This document shows positions 7,745 through 15,763 of a DNA stretch of 64,000 nucleotides, one piece after another. The first letter of the stretch is position 1. Every line of letters begins with the position of its first letter. A program made the translations under genes and the position numbers. The notes under the pieces are model-generated. The model was not told the DNA's origin. It searched no databases and worked only from the letters and a program-made list of their open reading frames with translations. The stretch comes from Halobacillus salinarum (GTDB lineage: Bacteria > Bacillota > Bacilli > Bacillales > Halobacillaceae), in contig NZ_CP095073.1 in assembly GCF_022919095.1 (NCBI RefSeq), forward strand, positions 2,852,001 to 2,916,000. Reading direction: 5' to 3'.

Positions 7745-8701
7745 CTAACTCCAGGAATGTCTGATTTGTTCTGCTTCCTTGATCATACGTGTTAACAACT
7801 CTTCTACAGAAGGGATATCATGAATACGGCCTGCTATCTGCCCGGCCCATGCAAACCCTTCCTCTGTAATTCCTTCATATATATATTTCTGGTTGGCTTT
7901 TCCACTGATATAGTTTTTTAACCGGTCGTAGCCCGGTTCATCTTTTTCAAGTTCTAAAATCTTGTCTGTCCAAGTATTCTTCAGTGCCCTGGCTGGAGCA
8001 CGTAACGAACGCTTGATCACAGAGGTCGAATTTTCGTCCGCCTGGATTAGAGCCTGCTTGTAGGCACCATGGGCGTGAATGCATTCTTCTGTAGCAATAA
8101 ACCTCGTTCCCATTTCTACCCCTTCCGCTCCTAACGCCAATGCAGCCATCAAGCCTTTTCCATCACCAATCCCTCCAGATGCAATCACTGGAATGGACAC
8201 AGCTTCTGCTACTTGCGGAGTGAGGACAAACGTTCCTATATCATCTCTCCCTATGTGGCCGCCTCCTTCATGTCCGACAACCATCACTGCATCAGCACCT
8301 AATTCTTCCGCTTTTTTTGCCTGCCGTTTGGCTGCCACCAGCACTAAACATTTAATATCTGTTTCTTTAAGCATCTCTAACACAGGTTTAGGATTGCCCC
8401 CGGTCACAGATACGACAGGCACTTGTTCCTGAATGGCTGTTTCAACCATCTTCTCAAACGGCCTTCCATGCTGACCAATAGCAAAGTTCACTCCGAATGG
8501 ACGATCTGTAGAATTTTTAACTTTTTTTATCTCTTCTTTGAGCTGATCAGGGGTTTCCATACTCATGGCGGTAATTTGTCCCAATCCGCCGGCATTGGAC
8601 ACCGCAGAAGCAAGTTCTGAATAAGCCAAATGGGCAAGTCCTCCCTGAATAATAGGATATGTAATGTTTAATAATTCAGTAACACGTGTATTCCATTTCA
8701 T
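7745..8701 (-). CDS. Nitronate monooxygenase family FMN protein
   Basis: A 318-residue TIM-barrel flavoprotein of the nitronate monooxygenase/2-nitropropane dioxygenase family. Visible signatures are YPIIQGGLAHLA near residue 15, GHEGGGHIG near 142, ASGGIGDGKG near 175 and GTRFIATEE near 200, which form the FMN phosphate-binding sites. Members oxidise nitronates such as propionate 3-nitronate; relatives include FabK-type enoyl-ACP reductases, so substrate is uncertain. ATG 8701 has AGGAGGG six bases upstream. It ends 15 bases before yktA and may be co-transcribed with it. No counterpart sits here in B. subtilis. Confidence 0.85.
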   Translation of the reverse strand: MKWNTRVTELLNITYPIIQGGLAHLAYSELASAVSNAGGLGQITAMSMETPDQLKEEIKKVKNSTDRPFGVNFAIGQHGRPFEKMVETAIQEQVPVVSVTGGNPKPVLEMLKETDIKCLVLVAAKRQAKKAEELGADAVMVVGHEGGGHIGRDDIGTFVLTPQVAEAVSIPVIASGGIGDGKGLMAALALGAEGVEMGTRFIATEECIHAHGAYKQALIQADENSTSVIKRSLRAPARALKNTWTDKILELEKDEPGYDRLKNYISGKANQKYIYEGITEEGFAWAGQIAGRIHDIPSVEELLTRMIKEAEQIRHSWS

Positions 8702-8778
8702 AGGATCCCTCCTCTCTGTCATTTTACATGACTTACAGAAACTTTCACATAATGCTGGCTAAGAAAGAAGTACACTGC

Positions 8779-8784
8779 TATAAT
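8779..8784 (+). promoter_or_regulatory. Extended -10 element of the speA promoter
   Basis: TATAAT preceded by TGC (extended TGN) 35 bases upstream of speA. No good -35 hexamer is seen. Confidence 0.45.
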
Positions 8785-8819
8785 TCAATTGTTTTTAATG
8801 AAAGTAAAGAGGTGCAGTT

Positions 8820-10289
8820 ATGAACCAAAATGAAACTCCTTTATTCACGGGATTAAAAAAACACGTTGAAAAACAGCCTGTCCAATTCCACATTCCCGGC
8901 CATAAAGCCGGAAAAGGAATGGATGAAGAATTCAGGCATTTTATTGGCAAAAATGCGCTTTCCATAGATTTAATAAATATCGAGCCTTTGGATGACCTTC
9001 ATCATCCTCATGGCATGATTCACCAAGCCCAAAAGCTTGCAGCAGAAGCTTACGGTGCTGATTATACATTCTTTTCCGTTCAAGGAACATCAGGAGCCAT
9101 CATGACGATGATCATGAGCGTATGCCATCCAGGAGATAAAATTATCGTCCCGAGAAATGTCCACAAATCTATTACAACTGCCATTATTTTTTCAGGGGCC
9201 ACCCCGGTGTTTATCCATCCAGAACTGGACAAAAAGCTGGGTATTTCTCATGGAATAACGCCTAAAGCTGTAAAAAAAGCTTGTGAAGCTCATCCAGATG
9301 CAAAAGCTGTGCTCGTTATTAACCCTACTTACTTTGGCATAAGTGCGGATTTGAAAAAAATTGTTACTATTGCTCATTCCTATTCGATTCCTGTCCTTGT
9401 AGACGAAGCGCACGGTGTTCACATTCATTTTCATGATCGGCTCCCTCTCTCAGCCATGCAAGCTGGAGCTGATCTAGCTGCCACAAGTGTGCATAAGCTG
9501 GGCGGGTCTTTAACTCAAAGCTCTGTACTTAATTTAAGAGAGGGACTTGTCTCACATGAACGTGTTCAAGCAGTGCTTTCCATGCTTACAACGACCTCTA
9601 CTTCCTATATTCTATTGGCTTCTCTAGATACTGCAAGAAGAAACCTTGCTATTAACGGCAGACATTTATTAGAGGAAACCCTTGCTTTAGCAGATTATGC
9701 TCGGAAAAAAATTAACCAAATCCCCCACTTGCATTGTCCAGGCACCGATCTTCTAGAAACGGAAGCCACTTATGGATTTGATCCGACTAAATTAATTGTT
9801 TCCGTAAGAGAACTGGGACTTACCGGGTATGATGTGGAGGTTTGGCTGCGGGAGAACTATTCAATCGAAGTGGAACTTTCCGATTTGTATAACATATTGT
9901 GTCTCTGTACACCAGGGGATCGCACAAAAGACATTGATCTCTTAATTCATGCTCTTCAGCAGCTGGCTGAAACAAAACGAACGAACTACACCCTTCAGCC
10001 CCTGAAAGTTACAGTCCCGGAGATTCCGTTATTATCAATGTCGCCCCGGGAAGCTTTTTATTCTTCCACAGAAGTGATCGATTTGAGAAAAGCTGCCGGA
10101 AGAATTAGTGCTGAATTTGTCATGGTTTATCCGCCGGGAATACCGATTTTTATTCCTGGAGAAATCATTACCGAAGATAATATTACGTACATTCATGAAA
10201 ATATAGAAGCTGGACTGCCCGTACAAGGGCCTGAAGATGACACCTTGGAGACCATTCAAGTTATTAAAGAATACCGTGCTTTTCAATGA
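8820..10289 (+). CDS. speA: Arginine decarboxylase SpeA (Orn/Lys/Arg decarboxylase family)
   Basis: A PLP-dependent fold-type I decarboxylase, 489 residues, the same length as B. subtilis SpeA, which makes agmatine for spermidine synthesis. The N-terminal FHIPGHKAGKGMDEEF, cofactor block VQGTSGAIMTMIMS, DEAHGVHIHF and the Schiff-base lysine in TSVHKLGGSLTQSS are clear. The C-terminal PPGIPIFIPGE is also typical. Lysine decarboxylase-like members cannot be fully excluded from sequence, but the location next to SR1 and pdhD is the speA location of B. subtilis. GAGGTG lies six bases before ATG. Transcribed away from yktA. Confidence 0.9.
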   Translation: MNQNETPLFTGLKKHVEKQPVQFHIPGHKAGKGMDEEFRHFIGKNALSIDLINIEPLDDLHHPHGMIHQAQKLAAEAYGADYTFFSVQGTSGAIMTMIMSVCHPGDKIIVPRNVHKSITTAIIFSGATPVFIHPELDKKLGISHGITPKAVKKACEAHPDAKAVLVINPTYFGISADLKKIVTIAHSYSIPVLVDEAHGVHIHFHDRLPLSAMQAGADLAATSVHKLGGSLTQSSVLNLREGLVSHERVQAVLSMLTTTSTSYILLASLDTARRNLAINGRHLLEETLALADYARKKINQIPHLHCPGTDLLETEATYGFDPTKLIVSVRELGLTGYDVEVWLRENYSIEVELSDLYNILCLCTPGDRTKDIDLLIHALQQLAETKRTNYTLQPLKVTVPEIPLLSMSPREAFYSSTEVIDLRKAAGRISAEFVMVYPPGIPIFIPGEIITEDNITYIHENIEAGLPVQGPEDDTLETIQVIKEYRAFQ

Positions 10290-10445
10290 TTGATATAGAC
10301 CGCCATGTATCCTCCACAACTATTCCTGGGGAAACAGACCGTCATCCCTTTCCATAATGACTTCATTTCCCTTTTGATGACTTTAAGCTTGGAGAGAAAT
10401 CTGATGGTGTTTCTACATTTGCCCATCTAAAAATGTAGAACGGAA

Positions 10446-10489
10446 AAGACTCTCCTCCCTAGCGAGCTAGAGGGAGGAGAGTCTTTTTA
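10446..10489 (+). terminator. Strong hairpin, possible speA terminator
   Basis: Long stem beginning AAGACTCTCCTCCCT and closing AGGGAGGAGAGTCTT with a two-base bulge, followed by TTTTT. It lies 157 bases past speA. Confidence 0.6.
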
Positions 10490-10746
10490 GAGAATAAGGC
10501 CAGGTCGTGCCAGTTTTCAAACATGTGGTCTTTGTACACACGCATTCCCCTTTGGTTTTGGTTCACTGCACAAGGGGGTAATGGACAGCTTTGCATGGAT
10601 GAGGACCGATTTTTATCTCTGGCATTCACTCCGGTCGTATCCAGCATAATTGATCACTCATAATCCCCATTCATGTTAACGATCTTTTCTAAAATAAGGC
10701 ACCTGCTTAGAAAGTTATATACAGATATGGCACTTTCCTAACAGCT

Positions 10747-10772
10747 TAAAAGCCGCCTTCATAGGCGGCTTT
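10747..10772 (-). terminator. Terminator of the SR1 transcript
   Basis: Perfect eight-base stem AGCCGCCT / AGGCGGCT followed by TTTT on the minus strand, eleven bases beyond the SR1P stop. Confidence 0.8.
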
Positions 10773-10782
10773 GCTCAAATGG

Positions 10783-10893
10783 CTATTCTTTATCAGAGTT
10801 ACAGGAAGGACAGGTGCTGTAGAGAGTAGAAACTTTTTCATCCTCATAATGCTCGATGACTCTTTGGCAGTCTTGACAAACGATTGTACCCAT
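10783..10893 (-). CDS. GapA-binding peptide SR1P
   Basis: A 36-residue peptide beginning MGTIVCQDCQRVIEHYEDEK. The start is almost identical to B. subtilis SR1P (39 residues), which binds glyceraldehyde-3-phosphate dehydrogenase GapA and promotes its moonlighting interaction with RNase J1. Two CxxC pairs are present (Cys6/Cys9 and Cys28/Cys31), a zinc-ribbon-like arrangement. AGGAG precedes the ATG by ten bases. Its placement between speA and pdhD is the conserved one. The SR1P partner RNase J1 is encoded about 13 kb away in this window (rnjA). Confidence 0.88.
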   Translation of the reverse strand: MGTIVCQDCQRVIEHYEDEKVSTLYSTCPSCNSDKE

Positions 10894-10939
10894 TAACATC
10901 CCACTCCTTTAATTTTGTAATCGGTTTCAATATAACCTT

Positions 10940-10968
10940 ATTTTAATATGTCACATTGGTTTTTTCAA
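10940..10968 (-). promoter_or_regulatory. SR1 promoter
   Basis: TTGAAA at 10968-10963 and TAAAAT at 10945-10940 on the minus strand with a 17-base spacer, placing the start of transcription near 10933. Confidence 0.6.
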
Positions 10969-11059
10969 GCCCAAAAGTATAACATTTTTAAAAAGAGGTT
11001 ATACTAATTGTCTTGTTAATTATTTTACTATATGTGTCTGACGTTACGTTTAATTCATA

Positions 11060-11093
11060 AAAAAACTGACGGATCGATTTCCGTCAGTTTTTT
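11060..11093 (-). terminator. Terminator of the polysaccharide deacetylase gene
   Basis: Twelve-base stem AAAACTGACGGA / TCCGTCAGTTTT, T runs on both sides, three bases past the stop. Confidence 0.82.
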
Positions 11094-11095
11094 GC

Positions 11096-11950
11096 TTATG
11101 GTGTTTTAATTAAATGAGGATCAAGTAACTCATACCCTTTATTTCTCAACCCTTTAATAATTCTTGGAAGCGCTTTTGCAGTCCAATCCCTGTCATGCAT
11201 CAAAAGATTGGATCCGTTGGCAAGCAGAGGAGTATTCACCATAATATCTGCGATCTTATCTGCATCCATATACTCCTTATTCCAATCATATCCGTATGTC
11301 CAATTCATAATCAGCATGTTCTCTTCTGCAGCAAGCTTTTTAGAATAGTCGGTGTTCTCCCCAAAAGGAGCGCGGAAGAATTTTGGGCGCTCCCCTATGA
11401 TTTTTTCAATTTTATCATTTAACGCTACGATTTCTTTTTTTTGTTCTTCTTTAGTCAAACTCGGTAGAGATGAATGGGTTTCCGTATGGTTGCCAATCAT
11501 GAACCCCATCTCATGAATTTTTTTCAGTTTTTCTTTTCCTTCCGGAGTATTAATAAAGTGACCGTTTACGAAAAATATGGCTGGAGCATTAAATTTCTTT
11601 AAAGTTTCTGCCATTTGAACAGCATGTTCATCTGGTGCATCATCAAATGTCAGTAATGCAACTTTTGGGTTGGCGTCATCGATCGGTTTAAAAAACCAGT
11701 TTTCATTTATTTGATACTCAGGCTCAGGAGTTTTCTTTTCGGAATCTTTATTTTCAGCCTGCTGATCCTCCGAATCTTTATTTGCTTCCTTACTTTCATC
11801 TGCCTTCTCTGCCTCGTGATCCTTATTCGTATTCGAAGCTACCTCTGTATCCGGTTCCTCATTCGTCTTGGTTTCCTTTCCTTTGCCGCCTGCATTGCTG
11901 CATGCGCCTAAAATAAGCAAGAGAACAATGAGGCCGATCCATTTCTTCAT
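11096..11950 (-). CDS. Polysaccharide deacetylase lipoprotein (NodB domain)
   Basis: A 284-residue extracytoplasmic lipoprotein. The signal peptide ends in lipobox LGAC (Cys17), then comes a Glu/Lys/Asp/Asn-rich low-complexity spacer to about residue 75, then a NodB carbohydrate-esterase family 4 domain. Motif 1 TFDDAPDEH contains the catalytic and metal-binding Asp pair, motif 2 NHTETHSS supplies the two metal His, motif 3 is RAPFGE, and a late LLMHDRDW carries the final His. Family members deacetylate peptidoglycan or other amino sugars. GGAGGG precedes ATG. Monocistronic, with its own terminator. Confidence 0.88.
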   Translation of the reverse strand: MKKWIGLIVLLLILGACSNAGGKGKETKTNEEPDTEVASNTNKDHEAEKADESKEANKDSEDQQAENKDSEKKTPEPEYQINENWFFKPIDDANPKVALLTFDDAPDEHAVQMAETLKKFNAPAIFFVNGHFINTPEGKEKLKKIHEMGFMIGNHTETHSSLPSLTKEEQKKEIVALNDKIEKIIGERPKFFRAPFGENTDYSKKLAAEENMLIMNWTYGYDWNKEYMDADKIADIMVNTPLLANGSNLLMHDRDWTAKALPRIIKGLRNKGYELLDPHLIKTP

Positions 11951-12091
11951 GAGTGTCCCTCCAACTGTTATGTATTTCCATCTCCTCCATTATAAATAGA
12001 AACCACTCAGAATTTCACTATCGTTTTTTCACTTTTTATTATATAATATGAAATTGTGACTTATTAACTATTCAACAATTAGGTGATCCCA

Positions 12092-13171
12092 ATGATTCAT
12101 TCGCTGAGACGATTTAAATTATTAGGAGGACGAACCTTAAAAACCGGTATCTCCGTTTTTTTAACAGCTCTCATCTGTGGCTTTTTTAATCTTCCAATTA
12201 TTTTCGCGGTCATCACAGCGATCGTTACAGTTGAACATACAGCTGCTGACTCTCTTAAAAAAGCGCTGGTACGGTTTCCTGCTTCGGCAATTGGGGCTTT
12301 ACTTGCCACCTCCTTTTATGGCATTTTAGGTAAAGGCGCTCTAACCTTTGCCTTAGCAGCTATGGTAACGATTGCCGTGTGCCATAAACTCAAACTGGAT
12401 GCAGGAATTCTTGTTGCGACCATTACAGCTACAGCAATGATTCCTGAGTTTCATGAACATTACATTGTTTCGTTCTTCACAAGATTGGGTACTACGTCTA
12501 TTGGAATAGTCGTTTCAACTCTTGTGAATTTTTTCCTTCTTCCACCCAATTATTCTCCGATGATTTACAAAAACATTAATGACCTGTACAATCATGCTGG
12601 TGTTCTTCTCCAGCGAATAATTTCAGACACGATTGCAGAATCTAAAGAGAAAAACAGGGGAATACAGAGATCATATCGTCAATTGACTGCTCATCTGGAA
12701 CGAACCTATCAGCTTTCACAGTTTCAACGAGAAGAATGGAAATACCACCGCCATACAAAGGAAGAGATGCGGGCGTTTCAGTTTGCCCAGAAGAAGCTGG
12801 GAGCTTTACAGCAGATTGTTTACCATTTGGGAAACTTGCAGTACGTTCGCGTTGATCACACCGATTTCAATGAGCAAGAGAAGGAATTATTGAAACTTTT
12901 AACGGATTATTACGTCCAAGTGCTTCAAGACCCAACCCACGCAATTTGCGAAGGACAATTCCAAAGAGTTGAAAAATTAGACGAGCTATTCTGGAAATGG
13001 AAGGAAGAACACGTGGAGAAACAATCCAAATTCCGTCATCAACTGCCGCCTCAGACCATTCTCATGTACGAGCTGCTTTGTTTTCATGATGTGCTAGAGG
13101 AGCTGCACAGCATGTCTAAAAGCCAGCATAGAATGGTAGAAGAATGCTACAAACCTTCTGCTGAGCGGTAA
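12092..13171 (+). CDS. Aromatic acid exporter family membrane protein (YqjA-like)
   Basis: A 359-residue protein with an N-terminal membrane half of about five to six segments (ISVFLTALICGFFNLPIIFA, FALAAMVTIAVCH, LGTTSIGIVVSTLVNFFLLP) and a C-terminal soluble helical half (ESKEKNRGIQRSYRQLTAHL onward). This matches the ArAE/DUF939 family represented by B. subtilis YqjA. Transport of aromatic acids is a family-level guess. ATG 12092 with AGGTGAT five bases upstream is preferred to GTG 12083. It is followed 21 bases later by the BCCT gene and may be co-transcribed. Confidence 0.78.
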   Translation: MIHSLRRFKLLGGRTLKTGISVFLTALICGFFNLPIIFAVITAIVTVEHTAADSLKKALVRFPASAIGALLATSFYGILGKGALTFALAAMVTIAVCHKLKLDAGILVATITATAMIPEFHEHYIVSFFTRLGTTSIGIVVSTLVNFFLLPPNYSPMIYKNINDLYNHAGVLLQRIISDTIAESKEKNRGIQRSYRQLTAHLERTYQLSQFQREEWKYHRHTKEEMRAFQFAQKKLGALQQIVYHLGNLQYVRVDHTDFNEQEKELLKLLTDYYVQVLQDPTHAICEGQFQRVEKLDELFWKWKEEHVEKQSKFRHQLPPQTILMYELLCFHDVLEELHSMSKSQHRMVEECYKPSAER

Positions 13172-13192
13172 ATTCGAAGAAAGGATGATACA

Positions 13193-14725
13193 ATGCAGCA
13201 AGTTACACGTGTGTTTTACATTTCAGTTGTTGTAGCATTTCTATTTATTATTTGGGGAATTATTCCAAAAGATGTGCTGCCTACTTGGAATTTATCAAAT
13301 GTCACCACGAATATACAAGGATTTTTAACAGATAAGTTTGGCTGGTTCTATCTCCTATCAGCTACCGGCTTTTTAGTGTTTGCCATTTACTTAATATTTT
13401 CTAAATACGGAAAGCTTAAATTAGGTAAACCGGATGATGAACCAGACTACCCGTATATTACTTGGTTTGCGATGCTATTTAGTGCCGGTATGGGTATCGG
13501 TTTGGTTTTCTGGGGAGCTGCAGAACCACTTTCACACTTCCACGAGCCGCCTATTGCCTCTCAGGAGCCAATGAGTGAAGCTGCTGCCCAGTCGGCTATG
13601 AAATACAGCTTTTTCCACTGGGGATTCCATCCTTGGGCAATCTACGCTATTCTCGCACTTGCGCTTGCTTATTTTAAGTTTAGAAAAAATGCCCCGGGAG
13701 TGATTAGTGCAGCTCTGACGCCTATTTTAGGTGAGAAGCGGGTGAAAGGACCTATAGGTACACTCGTAGACTTTATCGCAGTCTTTGCTACCATTTTTGG
13801 AGTTGCTACATCACTTGGTTTGGGAGCATTGCAAATATCCAGTGGACTCGCATTTACCATCCCTGGATTGGAAGATAATTTCACCCTAGAGTTGATTATC
13901 ATTGCCGTAGTTACTGTTTTGTTTATGGTTTCGGCAATGACCGGACTTGATAAAGGAATTAAATATCTAAGTAACACAAATATTGTACTGGCTATACTGC
14001 TCATGATGTTTATGTTATTTGCAGGTCCTACGAACTTCATTATGGATTATTTAACCACTACTTTTGGTTCGTATATCCGTGACCTGCCTTATATGAGTTT
14101 TAGACTGACTCCATTTGAGGACAGCACCTGGGTACAAAGCTGGACCATTTTCTACTGGGCATGGTGGATTTCTTGGGCTCCATTTGTTGGAACGTTTATT
14201 GCCCGTGTATCCAAAGGTAGAACTATTCGTGAATTTATATTAGGAGTACTGCTCGTACCGACTATTTTTGGTGCCATCTGGTTCTCAGTATTCGGCGGAG
14301 CTACTATCTCCCTGGAATTCTTTGATGGTGTTGACATCTATTCTGATGTGAATGATATGGGTACAGAAGTTGCTTTATTCTCCATGTTTGATCACGTACC
14401 TTTAGGCGGAATTATGTCCGTCATAGGCCTATTACTGATCAGTACTTTCTTTGTTACTTCTGCAGACTCTGCGACCTTTGTGCTTGGAATGCAGACGACA
14501 GGAGGCAGCCTTAACCCAAGAAACCAGGTTAAGTTTGTTTGGGGGATTATTCAGGCTGGTGCCGCATCTGTGCTTTTATGGCAAGGTGGTTTAACAGCTC
14601 TGCAAACGGCAGCGATTATTGCAGCCTTTCCATTTACTTTCATTATGATTCTTATTTGTTTCTCCCTAATGAAAGCATTTAAAGAAGAAGCCAAAGTGGT
14701 TGATCTAAAAAGTAAATCTAAATAA
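13193..14725 (+). CDS. BCCT family betaine/choline transporter (OpuD-like)
   Basis: A 510-residue secondary transporter with twelve predicted membrane segments. The BCCT signature is visible in SAGMGIGLVFWGAAEP near residue 100, the Trp-rich segment FYWAWWISWAPFVGTFIARV near 320, and SADSATFVLGMQT near 425. The Gly-rich GMGIGL form is typical of Na+-coupled glycine-betaine carriers such as OpuD and BetP. Import of compatible solutes fits a salt-tolerant Bacillaceae. The exact substrate (betaine, choline, carnitine) is not decided by sequence. AAAGGATG precedes ATG. A perfect palindromic terminator follows. Confidence 0.9.
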   Translation: MQQVTRVFYISVVVAFLFIIWGIIPKDVLPTWNLSNVTTNIQGFLTDKFGWFYLLSATGFLVFAIYLIFSKYGKLKLGKPDDEPDYPYITWFAMLFSAGMGIGLVFWGAAEPLSHFHEPPIASQEPMSEAAAQSAMKYSFFHWGFHPWAIYAILALALAYFKFRKNAPGVISAALTPILGEKRVKGPIGTLVDFIAVFATIFGVATSLGLGALQISSGLAFTIPGLEDNFTLELIIIAVVTVLFMVSAMTGLDKGIKYLSNTNIVLAILLMMFMLFAGPTNFIMDYLTTTFGSYIRDLPYMSFRLTPFEDSTWVQSWTIFYWAWWISWAPFVGTFIARVSKGRTIREFILGVLLVPTIFGAIWFSVFGGATISLEFFDGVDIYSDVNDMGTEVALFSMFDHVPLGGIMSVIGLLLISTFFVTSADSATFVLGMQTTGGSLNPRNQVKFVWGIIQAGAASVLLWQGGLTALQTAAIIAAFPFTFIMILICFSLMKAFKEEAKVVDLKSKSK

Positions 14726-15152
14726 TATCAAAAAGGAGAAGGCACTACGGAAGTCACCCTTTTGAGTTTATGCATAATATAGAAGCCGAATTGAACGATT
14801 CGATCGTTCAATTCGGCTTCTTTTATACGATCGATGAGACGTTCGGCACATGAGACGAAGATTAACTTCGTCAAGTGCTCTTCTTGATCAAAGTGCCCGG
14901 GGCAAGCATCCACCGATAAGTGATTTGCAAGAATCAACGCCAGACTTTAACAGCACCTCTAAGTGAGAAAGAACGTTTTCAGCAGCCACCCTTCCCCCAT
15001 CTCTTTTTTGTTACATAAGTATAAATGATTAACAGCGCCGTTAAATTTGAAACAGCGTATTTTCATTTCCGTAACAATTAGATAACATTCCCATCCAGCT
15101 TCCTTCTTTTTGATACACTAACTATGTATTAAGGAAGGAGTGGAAAGGCCCC
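14726..15152. other. Gene-free region dense in palindromes
   Basis: Holds the BCCT terminator, a perfect 19-base inverted repeat at 14859 (GACGAAGATTAACTTCGTC) and further short inverted repeats. A 69-codon minus-strand frame crosses it but passes through the hairpin and has no relatives I recognise. Confidence 0.4.
14782..14824 (+). terminator. Terminator after the BCCT gene
   Basis: Very long near-perfect palindrome with arms starting GAAGCCGAATTGAACGAT, followed by TTTT. It is unusually stable for a terminator. Confidence 0.75.
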
Positions 15153-15527
15153 ATGAGACCTTACATCTTCATTTCAATGCTCTTTGTCTTTTTGCTAGCA
15201 GGGTGTTTCCCTCATAAAGAAAATGTGGAAGTTATTAGCGCAAGCCCATCAGGATATGATATCTATTTATATACGCAGACCGACCAAAAACAGAAGGCAG
15301 AAAGTTATTTTAATGCACTTTTGGACTGGAAAATGAAACAAGGCAATGATGGAACGCTTGCTTTTAAAAAATCTAAAACAGACTCCAATTCCATTGAAGT
15401 CTCAGAAAATGAATTACCTGCATTAGTTATAAAAAAAGAAGGGAAAACGGTAACCAAAATTTCCGGGAATAGTAACCAAAAGAACATCCTTTCAAAACTT
15501 GAGCAATCCGTCAGTTATCATAATTAA
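15153..15527 (+). CDS. Small lipoprotein of unknown function
   Basis: A 124-residue lipoprotein: hydrophobic signal MRPYIFISMLFVFLLAGCFP with lipobox LAGC and lipidated Cys18. The mature domain has an alternating strand-helix look (YDIYLYTQTDQKQKAESYFN, LPALVIKKEGKTVTKISG). I do not recognise the family. A GGAAGGAG-like ribosome binding site lies upstream. It is monocistronic and ends at a terminator hairpin. Confidence 0.72.
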   Translation: MRPYIFISMLFVFLLAGCFPHKENVEVISASPSGYDIYLYTQTDQKQKAESYFNALLDWKMKQGNDGTLAFKKSKTDSNSIEVSENELPALVIKKEGKTVTKISGNSNQKNILSKLEQSVSYHN

Positions 15528-15579
15528 TACCATTCTTCCTTTCCAACCGGAATTCCGTGATTCTATATAATAGATCCAG

Positions 15580-15611
15580 ACTCTTTGACTCTAATTTCAA
15601 AGGGTTTTTTT
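15580..15611 (+). terminator. Terminator after the small lipoprotein gene
   Basis: Nine-base stem ACTCTTTGA / TCAAAGGGT followed by a seven-base T run. Confidence 0.65.
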
Positions 15612-15698
15612 ATCGCCTCACACTTATCATCCAATTCTCACTAAACCGCATCAATTAACGATTCTAAGACGCAAACTTCAAGGACGATGTGCAGAAAT

Positions 15699-15731
15699 TA
15701 AAAAAAGCTGCCGAGCAGTGCTCGACAGCCT
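15699..15731 (-). terminator. Terminator of the pdh operon
   Basis: Ten-base stem GCTGTCGAGC / GCTCGGCAGC on the minus strand, followed by T7, downstream of pdhD. Confidence 0.8.
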
Positions 15732-15763
15732 TCAAAACTAATACGGAAGCTTCTACTTCAAAA

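Larger units (their letters stand above)
10290..10782. other. Gene-poor region with hairpins and a possible degenerate insertion-sequence remnant
   Basis: Contains a hairpin at 10409-10440 (TTCTACATTT / AAATGTAGAA), the strong hairpin at 10446 and the terminator of SR1. The minus strand 10490-10650 encodes a Cys/Pro-containing stretch (CPLPPCAVNQNQRGMRVYK) that vaguely recalls transposase C-terminal regions, but no frame is convincing. Confidence 0.35.
10747..10933 (-). ncRNA. SR1 dual-function small RNA
   Basis: Inferred transcript of about 190 nt from the promoter at 10940-10968 to the terminator at 10747. It contains the SR1P frame and lies between speA and pdhD, where B. subtilis encodes the 205-nt SR1. 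In B. subtilis SR1 base-pairs with ahrC mRNA, the arginine catabolic activator, and also encodes SR1P. Transcript ends here are estimates; the antisense part cannot be judged without ahrC. Confidence 0.75.

Noticed and set aside
10459-10647. 62-codon minus-strand frame with Cys/Pro motif, possible transposase relic
   Set aside because: Ends in the strong hairpin, has no Shine-Dalgarno site, and similarity to transposases is too vague to claim.
14728-14937. 69-codon minus-strand frame over the BCCT terminator
   Set aside because: Spans a long palindrome and lacks recognisable similarity.
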